From an uncultured Erysipelotrichaceae bacterium (GTDB lineage Bacteria > Bacillota_I > Bacilli_A > RFN20 > CAG-288): a stretch of 39,039 nt of DNA. Below, in pieces: positions 16,787 to 26,142 of this stretch. Under the pieces are notes generated by a model, which saw nothing but the letters and a program-made list of their open reading frames with translations, did not search any database and was not told the DNA's origin. How positions within the stretch are numbered: position 1 is the stretch's first letter; the number at the start of each line of letters is the position of its first letter. Both the position numbers and the translations under genes were made by a program. The stretch is taken from NCBI GenBank assembly GCA_902772915.1, contig CACYCE010000057.1:1-39039 (forward strand), read 5' to 3'.

Positions 16787-18307
16787 ATGTTTTTAGAAGA
16801 AAACGAAAACAACGAAGAATTGAATCCTTCCAATCAAGAAGAAAACAATTCTAATCAACCTTTTATTAAAGAACCGGAACCGGGCATCGATATTTTCACT
16901 ACCCAAGAAAAAGACAGTGAAGAAGATGAGAAGGATTTCGATAAACTTTTAAAATACATTCAAAATAAAAACATACCTGCTTTAAGAGACTTTGTCTCTA
17001 AAAGTGACCCTATCGATTTGGCGTATTTAATTAACGATATTCCTGATGACAATGATGTTGTCTTTTTCTTTAAATCTGTTCCAAATGAATATACCGCTTC
17101 AATATTCTCCTATTTAAGCACCGAACAGCAAGAAAAAATCGTCCGTGCTTTCTCTTCTAAAGATGTTCAAAACTTCATTTCTGAAATGCCTAACGATGAC
17201 TTGGCTGATTTTGTAGAAGAATTGCCCTCTAACTTAGTTAATAAAGTTCTATCCGCCACTCCCGCAGAGGATAGAAGAGCTATTAACCAACTATTAAACT
17301 ACAAAGAAGATACCGCTGGTTCAATCATGACCACTGAGTATGTTTCTATTAAATACAACACTACTGCTAAAGCAGCCTTAGATAAAATTAAGCAAGTTGG
17401 AAGAGAAGCTGAAACTATCATCACCACATTCGTAGTAGATTCTTCTCGCCGTTTAATTGGTTCCCTCTCTATCGAAGAATTAATTTTTGCTGACGAAAAT
17501 ACGATAGTCGATAATCTCATGGATAAAGACTGTACTTCAGTCGTGGCTGATACCGACCAAGAAGAAGTTGCAGCTTTGATGAAAAAATACGATATGAACG
17601 TCATTCCTGTCATTGATAAAGAAAGACGAATGCTCGGTATTATTACTGTCGATGATATCATGGATGTCATCGAACAAGAGCAGACTGAAGATATCGCCGT
17701 CATGGCTGGTGTCCGTCCTAGCGATAACGATGTTGATTATTTAAAGACTTCAGTTTTTAAATTAGCTTGGGCTAGAGTTCCTTGGCTAGCAGTTTTATTA
17801 ATCTGCGATACTTTCTCAGGTATGCTAATAAATAACTTTGAAAGTCTTTTAGGAAAGGTACCTGTTCTATCTGTTTTCATACCTATGCTAATGGACACAG
17901 GCGGAAATAGCGGAGGACAAGCTACTACTATTGTCACTCGCGCTCTCTCCCTAGATCAAATTGCGCCTAAGGATTTCTTAAAAGTTATGTTTAAGGAATT
18001 AAGAGTTTCTTTCATAGTCGGCTTATTAGTAGGTATAGTTAACTTCTGTTGGATGTTAATTGAATTCTACGGAGGAATCATCGCTAATACTTCTACTTTC
18101 CCTAATTGGCAAATAGCTTTATTAGTCGCCGCTACCGGCTTTGGTATCATCGTCTTAGCAAAGACTATCGGATCTTCTTTACCGCTACTTGCCAAGAAGA
18201 TCCACATCGATCCAGCAATTATGGCTGGCCCTCTTATCACTTCTATTGTCGACTCAGCTTCCTTAGCTTTGTATTTCTTGTTAGCAAGATTAATCTTACA
18301 AATTTAA
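16787..18307 (+). CDS. mgtE: Magnesium transporter MgtE
   Basis: A homodimeric Mg2+ channel/transporter of the plasma membrane gated by cytosolic Mg2+. It has 506 residues: an acidic N-terminal extension (about 1-50), the helical MgtE N domain (about 50-165), tandem CBS domains (about 170-300: TAGSIMTTEYV, DKDCTSVVADT, VIDKERRMLGIITVDDIMDV), a plug helix and five membrane helices. The signature DTGGNSGGQATTIVTRAL is intact in the membrane part. AAGGAG lies 6 bases before the ATG. Transcription is single-gene with its own promoter and terminator. No Mg2+ riboswitch precedes it, so control is probably at the protein level. Confidence 0.97.
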   Translation: MFLEENENNEELNPSNQEENNSNQPFIKEPEPGIDIFTTQEKDSEEDEKDFDKLLKYIQNKNIPALRDFVSKSDPIDLAYLINDIPDDNDVVFFFKSVPNEYTASIFSYLSTEQQEKIVRAFSSKDVQNFISEMPNDDLADFVEELPSNLVNKVLSATPAEDRRAINQLLNYKEDTAGSIMTTEYVSIKYNTTAKAALDKIKQVGREAETIITTFVVDSSRRLIGSLSIEELIFADENTIVDNLMDKDCTSVVADTDQEEVAALMKKYDMNVIPVIDKERRMLGIITVDDIMDVIEQEQTEDIAVMAGVRPSDNDVDYLKTSVFKLAWARVPWLAVLLICDTFSGMLINNFESLLGKVPVLSVFIPMLMDTGGNSGGQATTIVTRALSLDQIAPKDFLKVMFKELRVSFIVGLLVGIVNFCWMLIEFYGGIIANTSTFPNWQIALLVAATGFGIIVLAKTIGSSLPLLAKKIHIDPAIMAGPLITSIVDSASLALYFLLARLILQI

Positions 18308-18333
18308 AGAATAGGTCTCCTATTCTTTTTTTT
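18306..18333 (+). terminator. Terminator of mgtE
   Basis: AAAGAATAGG - TCT - CCTATTCTTT forms a 10-bp perfect stem with a 3-base loop and continues into a run of T, immediately after the mgtE stop codon. Confidence 0.85.
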
Positions 18334-18342
18334 GAATTTATT

Positions 18343-18370
18343 TTGACTATAATAAAACTGTATATAAAAT
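18343..18370 (+). promoter_or_regulatory. Promoter of the ATP-grasp / zinc-ribbon pair
   Basis: TTGACT (18343-18348), a 16-base spacer and TAAAAT (18365-18370) are followed by GAAGGGGG and the ATG at 18383. The leader would be only about 7 bases before the ATG, or slightly more if the start is earlier. Confidence 0.6.
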
Positions 18371-18382
18371 GAAGGGGGTTAT

Positions 18383-19603
18383 ATGAATTTTGTCTTTATA
18401 TCACCACATTTTCCTGACAATTACTGGAGATTTTGTAAAGGGTTAAAGGATAATGGTGTCTGCGTATGTGGTGTTGCCGATGTTCCTTATGATGCTTTGC
18501 CTATTCAATTAAAGGAATCTCTATCAGATTACTATTGGGTTCACGATTTAACTAATTACGAAGAAAAATATAAAGCTATCGGTTATTTTATTTCCAAGCA
18601 TGGAAGAATTGATTATATCGAATCTAACAATGAATTTTGGATGTATGATGACGCTAGATTAAGAACTGATTTCAATGTTACTACCGGTCCTAAAATCGAC
18701 CAAGTTCAATACTTTAGACATAAATCTTTGATGAAAGAAAAATATGAAGTCGCCAAAGTTAAAACTGCTCCCTATCACATTGTTGAAGAATACCAAGATT
18801 GTAAAAAATTTATTGATAAAGTCGGATATCCTGTCTGTGTTAAACCCGATGATGGAGTCGGTTCATCTAACACTTATAGATTAACTAACGACGACCAATT
18901 GAAAGAGTTCTTGAATGAAAAAAGAGTTCAAGGAAGAAAATACATCATGGAACAATTCATCGAAGGGGAATTAATATCCTTTGATGGAGTTTGTGATTCT
19001 AAGGGTAATATTGTCTATCCTACTCACCACGTCTTCCCTCTGCCTATCATGGATGTCGTAGTTGAATACACTGATGTCTACTACTACACCTCTAAAGAAA
19101 TACCTCAAGATTTATATGACGCAGGTCAAAGAATTCTTAAAGCTTTTGGAGCGAAATCCAGATTCTATCACTTGGAATTCTTCAGACTCACCAAAGATCA
19201 AAAGAATTTAGGTAAGAAAGGTGATTTAATCGGACTAGAAGTAAATATGAGAGTCCCTGGTGGTTACACTCCGGATATGATTAACTTCGCTTACTCTATT
19301 GATATCTATAAAATTTGGGCTGATGTTATGGCTTTTGATGAAAATAGAGAAGATGTTTCTATTCCTCCTCAATACTGCGCTTATTCAGGAAGAAGATTCG
19401 ATGGTAATTACGTCAATAACTGGAATGAAGTTTTAAATCACTATTACGGTAAAATTTGTTTTGCTCAAAATAATCCTCAAATCTTAGCGGATGGTTTAGG
19501 AGATTACTTTTTCATGGCTAAGTTTGATACTCTTGAGGAAGTTAACGATTTCTTCCGCTTCACTTTAGAAAGAAAGGTTCCTGCTAAATTAGCAAAATTC
19601 TAA
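18383..19603 (+). CDS. ATP-grasp family carboxylate ligase
   Basis: A 406-residue ATP-grasp enzyme: such enzymes activate a carboxylate as acylphosphate and join it to an amine or thiol. The N-terminal pre-ATP-grasp domain is Rossmann-like (MNFVFISPHFPDNYWRFCKG). The central domain has the ATP-binding segments YPVCVKPDDGVGSSNTYR (about 150-168) and YIMEQFIEGELISFDG, and the metal/catalytic ExNxR motif as GLEVNMRVPGGYTPDM. The substrate is not evident; the family includes D-Ala-D-Ala ligase-like, biotin carboxylase-like and peptide-forming enzymes. GAAGGGGG lies close upstream. The zinc-ribbon membrane protein starts 2 bases after its stop and may be a partner. A closely similar form occurs in gut Firmicutes, as I recall. 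Confidence 0.8.
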   Translation: MNFVFISPHFPDNYWRFCKGLKDNGVCVCGVADVPYDALPIQLKESLSDYYWVHDLTNYEEKYKAIGYFISKHGRIDYIESNNEFWMYDDARLRTDFNVTTGPKIDQVQYFRHKSLMKEKYEVAKVKTAPYHIVEEYQDCKKFIDKVGYPVCVKPDDGVGSSNTYRLTNDDQLKEFLNEKRVQGRKYIMEQFIEGELISFDGVCDSKGNIVYPTHHVFPLPIMDVVVEYTDVYYYTSKEIPQDLYDAGQRILKAFGAKSRFYHLEFFRLTKDQKNLGKKGDLIGLEVNMRVPGGYTPDMINFAYSIDIYKIWADVMAFDENREDVSIPPQYCAYSGRRFDGNYVNNWNEVLNHYYGKICFAQNNPQILADGLGDYFFMAKFDTLEEVNDFFRFTLERKVPAKLAKF

Positions 19604-19605
19604 AC

Positions 19606-20007
19606 ATGAACTATTGTCCTCATTGTGGTAATAAAATAGAAGAAAGCGACACTTATTGTTCACGTTGCGGTCAGAAGATTGAAAAAAATAATGGACCAGT
19701 AAATCTCGCTACTAAAGATTACAACAATAACAAATACGAATCTAAACAATCACCCAAATTCGCTAAGGTAGATTCTTCTCTAGATAAACCTGATACTTTC
19801 CACGTTTTAGCTAAAGTGTTCATCGTCTTAAGTATGATCTTCTTATTCCCTCTTATCTTCCCTGTGATAATAGGAGGGGTATCTCTATCTAAATTAAACC
19901 ACGCTAATAAAAAAGAAGATATTATTGGAATGGCAGTTATAACTTTACTCTTCTGTTCTTTTATTGGTGGAATTGTAATGTTACTTATACCTGATGAAGA
20001 ATTCTAA
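19606..20007 (+). CDS. Zinc-ribbon membrane protein
   Basis: A 133-residue protein. The N-terminus is a zinc ribbon with CPHC (4-7) and CSRC (18-21), the double-CxxC zinc_ribbon_2 type. A polar linker (about 28-65) is followed by two membrane helices (VFIVLSMIFLFPLIFPVIIGG and AVITLLFCSFIGGIVMLLI). Such small zinc-ribbon membrane proteins are common in Firmicutes and have no established role. It begins 2 bases after the ATP-grasp stop without a separate SD, so it is translated with it. A bidirectional terminator follows. Confidence 0.8.
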   Translation: MNYCPHCGNKIEESDTYCSRCGQKIEKNNGPVNLATKDYNNNKYESKQSPKFAKVDSSLDKPDTFHVLAKVFIVLSMIFLFPLIFPVIIGGVSLSKLNHANKKEDIIGMAVITLLFCSFIGGIVMLLIPDEEF

Positions 20008-20015
20008 TAGAAGCA

Positions 20016-20040
20016 AAAACGGGCTTATGCCCGCTTTTTT
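20016..20040. terminator. Bidirectional terminator
   Basis: The stem CGGGC - TTAT - GCCCG is flanked by AAAAA on the left and TTTTTT on the right, so it can end transcripts from both sides: the zinc-ribbon gene and the convergent 166-residue hypothetical gene. Confidence 0.85.
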
Positions 20041-20539
20041 AATCTACAATAATTCGCAATGAATCAAATATTTGTTCTAAGAAAGCTTTCTGTTTAGCAC
20101 TTAAGGAAGTGTTTATTTCTTTCATCAAACAGATAGCAAGAAGAACTAAATAAACTCTAAATTCAGGAGCTTTAATTGTTGATGCGACTTTAGCTAAGAT
20201 ATCTAGGGCTCCTTTAGCTCCTAAGTGATTTTCATTCTTTTCTTTTTCAGCGTTAACTTTATAATCTTTAAAACCACGAGGATTGACATTTAAGATGTCC
20301 GCGTATAAAGAATAAGCATCGTAACACGCGCCTATATCTAAACGAGAATCAATATAGGAGATTCTCTCGAAAAAAGAAAGCAACAATGTCTGGATGTTAG
20401 AGTGATAGATATTTATGCCATTTTCATAAACATCATCGTGTATAGTTTTAATTTCCTCTACGTAAAAAGAAGCTTGCTCATCTCTCTCATCAGGATTAGC
20501 TTTAATCGCTCTAATGTAATCTAATAATTCTTCTTTCAT
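20039..20539 (-). CDS. Hypothetical helical protein
   Basis: A 166-residue protein that I do not recognise. It is mostly alpha-helical and moderately acidic, with no signal peptide and no clear membrane helix; FRVYLVLLAICLMKEI near 128-143 is hydrophobic but short. Its start lies 5 bases after the degV stop with no good SD, so it is the second gene of a degV operon and is likely translated by coupling. The stop lies inside the T-run of the shared terminator. Confidence 0.65.
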   Translation of the reverse strand: MKEELLDYIRAIKANPDERDEQASFYVEEIKTIHDDVYENGINIYHSNIQTLLLSFFERISYIDSRLDIGACYDAYSLYADILNVNPRGFKDYKVNAEKEKNENHLGAKGALDILAKVASTIKAPEFRVYLVLLAICLMKEINTSLSAKQKAFLEQIFDSLRIIVD

Positions 20540-20544
20540 AATTC

Positions 20545-21405
20545 TTATTTAGTAAACCAACAAAATCCAGTTGAACCAGGTCCTACGTGAGCCCCTACAG
20601 TCGCTCCAATTTCAATGATCTTCTTAGGCTTAAATTCAGAATTGTTTTCAATGACTTCCATCAACTTCTCCGCTACAGTTTTATCGTAAGTATAGCCTAC
20701 ATATGTAGGTAAAGAAGTATCGACTTCTTCACTTTTAGCTGTTTCTAAAATGTAATGTAAGGCGCGAGGTACCCCTCTTTCTTTAGAGACGACTTTAATT
20801 TCGTTTTGACCAGTAGAAATAACAACTTTGAAATTCATCAAAGTACCAAAGGTTGCAGCTACAGCAGAAATTCTCCCAAATTTCTTTAAGAAAAATAAAT
20901 CCGCAATAAAAGCTCTCATGTGAATTCTAGGAACTAGATATTCAATTCTAGAGGCTATTTCCGAAGCGCTCATCTTCCCTTCCTCAACTAATCTTTTAGC
21001 TTCTAAAACTAAAGCAGCTTCAGGGAAAGTGACATTTTGAGAATCGATGATAAAAATGGAATTTTCATATTGCTCACCTAAACTTTCCACAATATTATCT
21101 TTGGCTAAACAAGCGACGTTATATGAAGAAGAGTGCTTGCTACCCATAAATATTGCCACGACCTGATCACCTTCTAAAAGTATCTTTTTGAAAGTATCTA
21201 TCGCCATATTTAAAGGAATAGCGGAAGTGTGTGGAGCTTCTTTGGCTTTTTCTTGCAAAGGATAGAATTCACTAGGAGATAAATTTACAAAAGGAATGTA
21301 TTCCTTTCCATCGATATAAACAGGGATAGGTAGTATGTAGTTCCCTTTACCTAAGTCTTCATTAGTTAAATCTGAACAAGTGTCGGTAACTATTCTTATA
21401 GCCAT
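20545..21405 (-). CDS. DegV family fatty-acid-binding protein
   Basis: DegV/FakB proteins bind a fatty acid and present it to FakA kinase for phospholipid synthesis from exogenous fatty acids. It has 286 residues from the ATG at 21405 (GGAG 6 bases before; a longer frame lacks support). Family landmarks are IVTDTCSDL at the N-terminus, the SA.P....F segment (HTSAIPLNM), GSKHSSSYNVA, IDSQNVTFPEA and the C-terminal GATVGAHVGPGSTGFCW. No fakA is in the window. The first gene of a two-gene operon; the promoter must lie in the 290-base AT-rich gap shared with divergent typA. Confidence 0.9.
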   Translation of the reverse strand: MAIRIVTDTCSDLTNEDLGKGNYILPIPVYIDGKEYIPFVNLSPSEFYPLQEKAKEAPHTSAIPLNMAIDTFKKILLEGDQVVAIFMGSKHSSSYNVACLAKDNIVESLGEQYENSIFIIDSQNVTFPEAALVLEAKRLVEEGKMSASEIASRIEYLVPRIHMRAFIADLFFLKKFGRISAVAATFGTLMNFKVVISTGQNEIKVVSKERGVPRALHYILETAKSEEVDTSLPTYVGYTYDKTVAEKLMEVIENNSEFKPKKIIEIGATVGAHVGPGSTGFCWFTK

Positions 21406-21645
21406 AATTATCTCCAATCTTTTTTTACTTTCGACCTTTATTAATATAGAATATTTTAGAAGCTATTGTAAATCTAATAAAAAGTACATCAGTTTCTCTC
21501 ACTTGCTTTTTTTACGCTAAATATAAGCATAAAAAAGATATTATTTTATTAAAAATAAAGTTTTAGTGTCCTATTTTAAACATGATGAAATCGTTTCCAT
21601 CTATAAAAAATTAGCATTATATTATATATTTTAGAAAAAAATATA

Positions 21646-21676
21646 TATAATAAATAATCGTGTGATAAACTATCAC
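21646..21676 (+). promoter_or_regulatory. Putative typA -10 box and 5' leader hairpin
   Basis: The 290-base gap between degV and typA is very AT-rich and holds no gene that I can see. A TATAAT (21646-21651) without a good -35 lies 44 bases before the typA ATG. A perfect 6-bp hairpin GTGATA-AAC-TATCAC (21662-21676) follows, so the transcript would begin with a hairpin just ahead of the GAGG SD. It could stabilise the mRNA 5' end or modulate initiation; the promoter call is weak. Confidence 0.35.
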
Positions 21677-21695
21677 GAGAAAACGAGGACGAAAA

Positions 21696-23549
21696 ATGAA
21701 TAATAAACAAATTAGAAATGTCGCTATCATCGCTCACGTCGACCACGGTAAAACTACTCTAGTTGGGCAAATGTTAAAATACGCTGGAACCTTTAGAGAA
21801 AACCAAAACATCAGAATCGACGCTATGGACTCTAACGATTTAGAGCATGAAAGAGGCATCACAATCCTCTCAAAAACCACTTCCATCGATTACGCCGGTT
21901 ACAAGATCAACATCGTCGATACTCCGGGTCATGCTGATTTCGCTGGTGAAGTTGAAAGAATTATGAACATGGTCGATGGTGTCGTTTTAGTAGTTGATGC
22001 TTACGAAGGAACTATGCCTCAAACTAGATTCGTTTTGAAAAAGGCATTCGAAGCTAACTTAAAACCTATAGTCGTTGTCAATAAAGTCGATAGACCTTTA
22101 GCAAATGTCAAGCAGACTATAGATGATGTCTTAGAACTTTTCATCGAATTAGGTGCTGATGATGCGATGTTAGAATTCCCTATCGTCTACGCTTCAGCCT
22201 TAAAAGGAACTTCTTCTTATTCTGATAGATTAGAAGATCAAAAGCCTGGTATGTCTCCTATCTTGGATACTATCATCAAACAAATCCCCGCTCCTAAAAC
22301 TGATTCTGATGCGCCTTTCCAATTCCAACCTTCCTTGTTAGATTACAACGATTACGTCGGAAGAATCGGTATTGGTAGAATCGATAGAGGTACTGTTAAA
22401 TTAGGTGACACAGTAACTTGCATGAGATTAGATGGCACTACTAAAGAATTTAAAGTCACTAAGCTTTATGGTTTTTCTGGATTAGACAGAATCGATATCC
22501 CTGAAGCAAGCGCAGGTGATATCTGTGCAATAGGGGGACTTCCTGATATCAATGTTGGTGAAACTGTCTGCTCTCCTTCTTGTTTAGAAGCTCTACCTTT
22601 ATTGAGAATTGACGAACCTACATTGATGATGACTTTCTCTGCTAACCATTCGCCTTTTGCGGGAAGAGATGGAAAATTATTATCAGCTAAGAAGATTCAA
22701 GATAGACTTTATAAAGAAACTCAACGAGATGTCTCCTTGAGATTTGTACCTATTCCTTCTAGCGAATCTTTCACTGTTGTAGGTAGAGGTGAATTGCACT
22801 TGTCAGTCTTAATTGAAACTTTGAGAAGAGAAGGTTTTGAATTGTTGGTTTCTAAACCGGAAGTCTTAATTAAAAAAGTCGACGGTGTCGATTACGAACC
22901 TTACGAAGATTTACAAATCGATGTCCCTGATCAATACACTGGCGCAGTTATCGATATGATTGGTAGAAGAAGTGCTGAGATGATCAATATGACTTCCGCT
23001 AACGGTTTAACTAGATTAAATTACGTCATTCCTACTAGAGGACTTCTTTCCTTCAATACTCCTTTTATGACAATGACTGGAGGATATGGTGTATGCAACC
23101 ACTCTTTCAAAGAATATAGACCCATGATTAAAGGTAGTATTGGTGAAAGAAGCCAAGGTGCACTAGTTTCCGCTGACACTGGTACTTCCACTGCTTACGC
23201 TATTAAATACACAGAAGAAAGAGGAACTATGTTTATCGTCCCTGGCTGTGATGTTTACGAAGGTATGATCGTCGGGGAAAATAAATATAACATGGATATG
23301 GTTGTTACCGTTACTAAACAAAAGTCTCTAGGTAACCAAAGAAGTTCCAATAAAGATAACACAGTCGTTTTAAAATCACCTAGAAGATTAACTCTAGAAG
23401 CTTGTATGGACTACATCAATTCCGATGAACTTATTGAAATCACTCCTTTGAATATCAGAATGTGCAAGAAGATTCTCGACACTGAACTTCGTAAGAAGGC
23501 TGATGCTAAAAAAAGAGCGGAATTAAAAGCTCAAGAAGAAGCTAATTGA
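21696..23549 (+). CDS. typA: Translational GTPase TypA/BipA
   Basis: An EF-G-like ribosome-binding GTPase (617 residues) involved in ribosome assembly and growth under stress or cold. It has the G1 loop AHVDHGKT (13-20), switch II DTPGHADF, G4 NKVD, G5 ASALKG, a beta-barrel domain II, EF-G-like domains III and V (QVDVPDQ-like segment DVPDQYTGAVIDMI) and the BipA-specific C-terminal domain, which includes GTMFIVPGCDVYEGMIVG. The gene ends with TGA, which is evidence that TGA is a stop here. GAGG lies 7 bases before the ATG, with a small hairpin just upstream. It is monocistronic with its own terminator. Confidence 0.97.
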   Translation: MNNKQIRNVAIIAHVDHGKTTLVGQMLKYAGTFRENQNIRIDAMDSNDLEHERGITILSKTTSIDYAGYKINIVDTPGHADFAGEVERIMNMVDGVVLVVDAYEGTMPQTRFVLKKAFEANLKPIVVVNKVDRPLANVKQTIDDVLELFIELGADDAMLEFPIVYASALKGTSSYSDRLEDQKPGMSPILDTIIKQIPAPKTDSDAPFQFQPSLLDYNDYVGRIGIGRIDRGTVKLGDTVTCMRLDGTTKEFKVTKLYGFSGLDRIDIPEASAGDICAIGGLPDINVGETVCSPSCLEALPLLRIDEPTLMMTFSANHSPFAGRDGKLLSAKKIQDRLYKETQRDVSLRFVPIPSSESFTVVGRGELHLSVLIETLRREGFELLVSKPEVLIKKVDGVDYEPYEDLQIDVPDQYTGAVIDMIGRRSAEMINMTSANGLTRLNYVIPTRGLLSFNTPFMTMTGGYGVCNHSFKEYRPMIKGSIGERSQGALVSADTGTSTAYAIKYTEERGTMFIVPGCDVYEGMIVGENKYNMDMVVTVTKQKSLGNQRSSNKDNTVVLKSPRRLTLEACMDYINSDELIEITPLNIRMCKKILDTELRKKADAKKRAELKAQEEAN

Positions 23550-23553
23550 ATAT

Positions 23554-23582
23554 AAGCGCAGAACTTTCTGCGCTTTTCTTGT
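23554..23582 (+). terminator. Terminator of typA
   Basis: AAGCGCAGAA - CT - TTCTGCGCTT forms a 10-bp perfect stem, starting 4 bases after the typA stop and continuing into TTCTTG. Confidence 0.85.
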
Positions 23583-23663
23583 TTATGCGTAATTAAATAT
23601 CCTTAATTTTATAAAATAAAAACTAGTTTTTATGCTATTATATTTTTTAGAAAGATATTTTTT

Positions 23664-24668
23664 ATGAAAAAGAACATAGTAGGGATTGATCTTGGCACAT
23701 CAAACACTCAAATTTGGACCGAAGAAGCATCTAACATCGTTTTCAATGAACCAACTTTAGTAGCTTGGGACAAGAAAACTCACAATGTCATTGAAATCGG
23801 TTATCTCGCTCATAGATTAGTAGGTAAAGTACCTCAAGATACCGAATTATTCTACCCTGTAAAAAACGGAGTTATAGCTAATATTGAAGCTACAGTCGCT
23901 TTCTTAAAAAGAGCGGGTGAAAATGCGAGAATTTCCAAAATAATCAAAGGCTCTAAATTAATATTCACGACCCCTTATGAACTAACTGAAGTTGAACGTC
24001 AAGCTTACGTGGTAGTCGCTAAATATCTAGGAGCAAAATCTCTATATTTAGTTGATTCATTAACTGCTTCAGCTGTAAGTTGCGGTATTGATTTGGCTTC
24101 TACTAGAGGTAATTTAATCGTCGATATTGGTGGTTCTAATACTAATGTCGCTTCTATCGCTTTAGGAAGAATCATCGTCGCTAAGAATATTAAATTTGCC
24201 GGAGAAAGTATCGATAATGCTATTTCTAGATATATAAGAACCAAACATCATTTATTAGTCGGAGAAAAGACCGCTGAATACATCAAGATGAAGATTGGCA
24301 CTTTACTTAAAGATGCTGATAACAATCTGTTGGAAGTTAATGGCAAAGATTTATTGACTGGCCTTCCCCATTCTATAATTATTTCCACTTCTGAAATAAC
24401 TGATGTAATTATCAAAATTTTCGATGAAATTGCTAATGTCATCATCGACACCTTGGAATTATCACCAGCGGAAGTCTCCTCTGATGTCATTCACACTGGT
24501 ATTACTCTAACTGGTGGAGGTTGCTTACTTAACGGAGCTAGAGAATACTTTGAAAAGAAATTATCCATCCCTGTCCACATCTCCCCTTTCCCTTTAGAAA
24601 GTGCGATTCAAGGTGTACAGATGGCTTATCAAAATTTCATTAATAATCCTAATTATTCTATCTATTAA
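23664..24668 (+). CDS. mreB: MreB/Mbl-family actin-like protein
   Basis: An actin-fold ATPase that polymerises on the membrane and guides cell-wall elongation. The 334 residues show phosphate 1 as GIDLGTSNTQ (7-16), phosphate 2 as VDIGGSNTNVA, the FTTPYELTEVERQA segment, and the adenosine motif TGGGCLLNGA near 286-295. The length is normal. Compared with typical MreB (DLGTANT, DIGGGTT, TGGGALLxG), the DIGGSNT form and the loss of GG are deviations, so this may be an Mbl/MreBH-like paralogue; gene naming is therefore uncertain. There is no neighbouring mreC or mreD. SD is weak (AGAAAGAT). A bidirectional terminator follows. Its presence implies a peptidoglycan wall. Confidence 0.85.
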   Translation: MKKNIVGIDLGTSNTQIWTEEASNIVFNEPTLVAWDKKTHNVIEIGYLAHRLVGKVPQDTELFYPVKNGVIANIEATVAFLKRAGENARISKIIKGSKLIFTTPYELTEVERQAYVVVAKYLGAKSLYLVDSLTASAVSCGIDLASTRGNLIVDIGGSNTNVASIALGRIIVAKNIKFAGESIDNAISRYIRTKHHLLVGEKTAEYIKMKIGTLLKDADNNLLEVNGKDLLTGLPHSIIISTSEITDVIIKIFDEIANVIIDTLELSPAEVSSDVIHTGITLTGGGCLLNGAREYFEKKLSIPVHISPFPLESAIQGVQMAYQNFINNPNYSIY

Positions 24669-24697
24669 AAAAGTGAACCGCGTGGTTCACTTTTATT
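24669..24697. terminator. Bidirectional terminator between mreB and M18 peptidase
   Basis: AAAAGTGAACC - GCGT - GGTTCACTTTT is a perfect stem flanked by A and T runs on both sides, placed between two convergent genes. Confidence 0.9.
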
Positions 24698-24701
24698 TTT
24701 A

Positions 24702-26072
24702 TTAAGCGTCTTTTAAGAAAACTTTGTAAGCTTTATAAGCTTCGTAGACATCAGCCTTGGAAACGATTTCCATAGGTGAGTGCATAGAATAGACAGGAAC
24801 ACCTGCATCTAAGACATGCATATTGTAATTTCCTAAAATGTAGGCGATAGTCCCTCCTCCACCAGCATCAACTTTACCTAATTCGGAAGTTTGATAATTG
24901 ATATTTGCATCGTCTAAAATCTTTCTAACCTTAGCGATGAATTCAGGATTAGCATCGTTGCATCCACTCTTGCCTCTAGAGCCAGTGTATTTATTGAAAG
25001 TGATTCCTTTACCAAAGTAACAGGAGTTATTAGGTTCATTAACTTGAGGATACAACGGATCGAAAGCTGCCGAGACATCAGAAGATAGCATCTTAGAATT
25101 TTCCATAGCATGAGAGATATCTAAGAAAGAACAATCGCCTTTTTGTCTTTGAATTAATTCAGCGATAGTAGTTTGGAAGAATTTAGATTGGGCTCCAGTA
25201 GCGCCAATTGAACCGACTTCTTCCTTGTCTACTAAGATACAGCAAGAAGTATATTCACATTCAGAAGAATCTAAAATCGCTAATAAAGAAGTATAAGCAC
25301 AGACTCTATCATCGTGGCCATAACCAGCGATCATAGATCTATCAATACCATAATCTCTAGCTTTACCAGCAGGAACCACTTCTAATTCCGCAGATAAGAA
25401 GTCCTCTTCATCAATTCCGTATTTTTCTTTGAAGAACTCTAAAACTGTAGCTTTAACTTTATCTTTTTCAGCTTTCTTAGAAGGAATAGAAGCCATTGAT
25501 AAATTCAAATCTTCTCCTTCGATGACACTTCCGGCAGGCTTTTGGAGCTGTTGTTGAGCTAAGTGAATTAATAAATCGGTAATACCTAAAACAGGATCAG
25601 AAGGATCTTCGCCAATGTGAACTTCAACAGTCTCCCCATTCTTCTTAACAATAACTCCGTGCATTGCTAAAGGAATGGTGACCCATTGATATTTCTTAAT
25701 TCCACCGTAGTAGTGAGTTTCAAAATAAGCTTGACCTTGCTTTTCATAAACTGGGTTTTGCTTGATATCAATTCTAGGAGAGTCTATATGAGCTCCTAAG
25801 ATTCTCAACCCCTCAGTAACAGGTCTTTCACCGACGATAAACAAACAGACATTTTTATTTTTGTTGACCACGTAAAGCTTATCGCCTTTTTGAACTTTAT
25901 CAACTTCAAATAAGTTTTTGTAACCAGCCTTTTTAGCATGTTCAAGAGCTCTTCTAGCGACTAATCTTTCAGTCTTGCCATATGAAATGAATTCTTTGTA
26001 ACCTTCGCAAAAATCAAAACAGGTTTTGCATTCCGCTTCAGAATACTTTTCCCAAGCGCTTTTAGCGTACAT
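24702..26072 (-). CDS. M18 family aminopeptidase
   Basis: A cytosolic zinc metallopeptidase that removes N-terminal (often acidic or neutral) residues. It has 456 residues. Visible metal and catalytic segments: GAHIDSPR (HxD), YGHDDRVCAY, DKEEVGSIGATGAQS (catalytic Glu pair), SSDVSAAFDP, and the final YSMHSPMEIVSKADV with the last His ligand. The order of these motifs is that of the M18 (DAP/LAP4-like) family in Firmicutes. A strong AGGAGG lies 9 bases before the ATG. Monocistronic on the minus strand, ended by the shared terminator. Identification is firm; specificity is not evident. Confidence 0.93.
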   Translation of the reverse strand: MYAKSAWEKYSEAECKTCFDFCEGYKEFISYGKTERLVARRALEHAKKAGYKNLFEVDKVQKGDKLYVVNKNKNVCLFIVGERPVTEGLRILGAHIDSPRIDIKQNPVYEKQGQAYFETHYYGGIKKYQWVTIPLAMHGVIVKKNGETVEVHIGEDPSDPVLGITDLLIHLAQQQLQKPAGSVIEGEDLNLSMASIPSKKAEKDKVKATVLEFFKEKYGIDEEDFLSAELEVVPAGKARDYGIDRSMIAGYGHDDRVCAYTSLLAILDSSECEYTSCCILVDKEEVGSIGATGAQSKFFQTTIAELIQRQKGDCSFLDISHAMENSKMLSSDVSAAFDPLYPQVNEPNNSCYFGKGITFNKYTGSRGKSGCNDANPEFIAKVRKILDDANINYQTSELGKVDAGGGGTIAYILGNYNMHVLDAGVPVYSMHSPMEIVSKADVYEAYKAYKVFLKDA

Positions 26073-26142
26073 AAAATTTTTCCTCCTTAATAAACTAATT
26101 AGAATTATATTATTAAATATTTAAAATGTATAGAAGAATGAA

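Noticed and set aside
16787..17000. M-box riboswitch before mgtE
   Set aside because: Only 43 bases separate the candidate -10 and the ATG, and no M-box-like stem is present.
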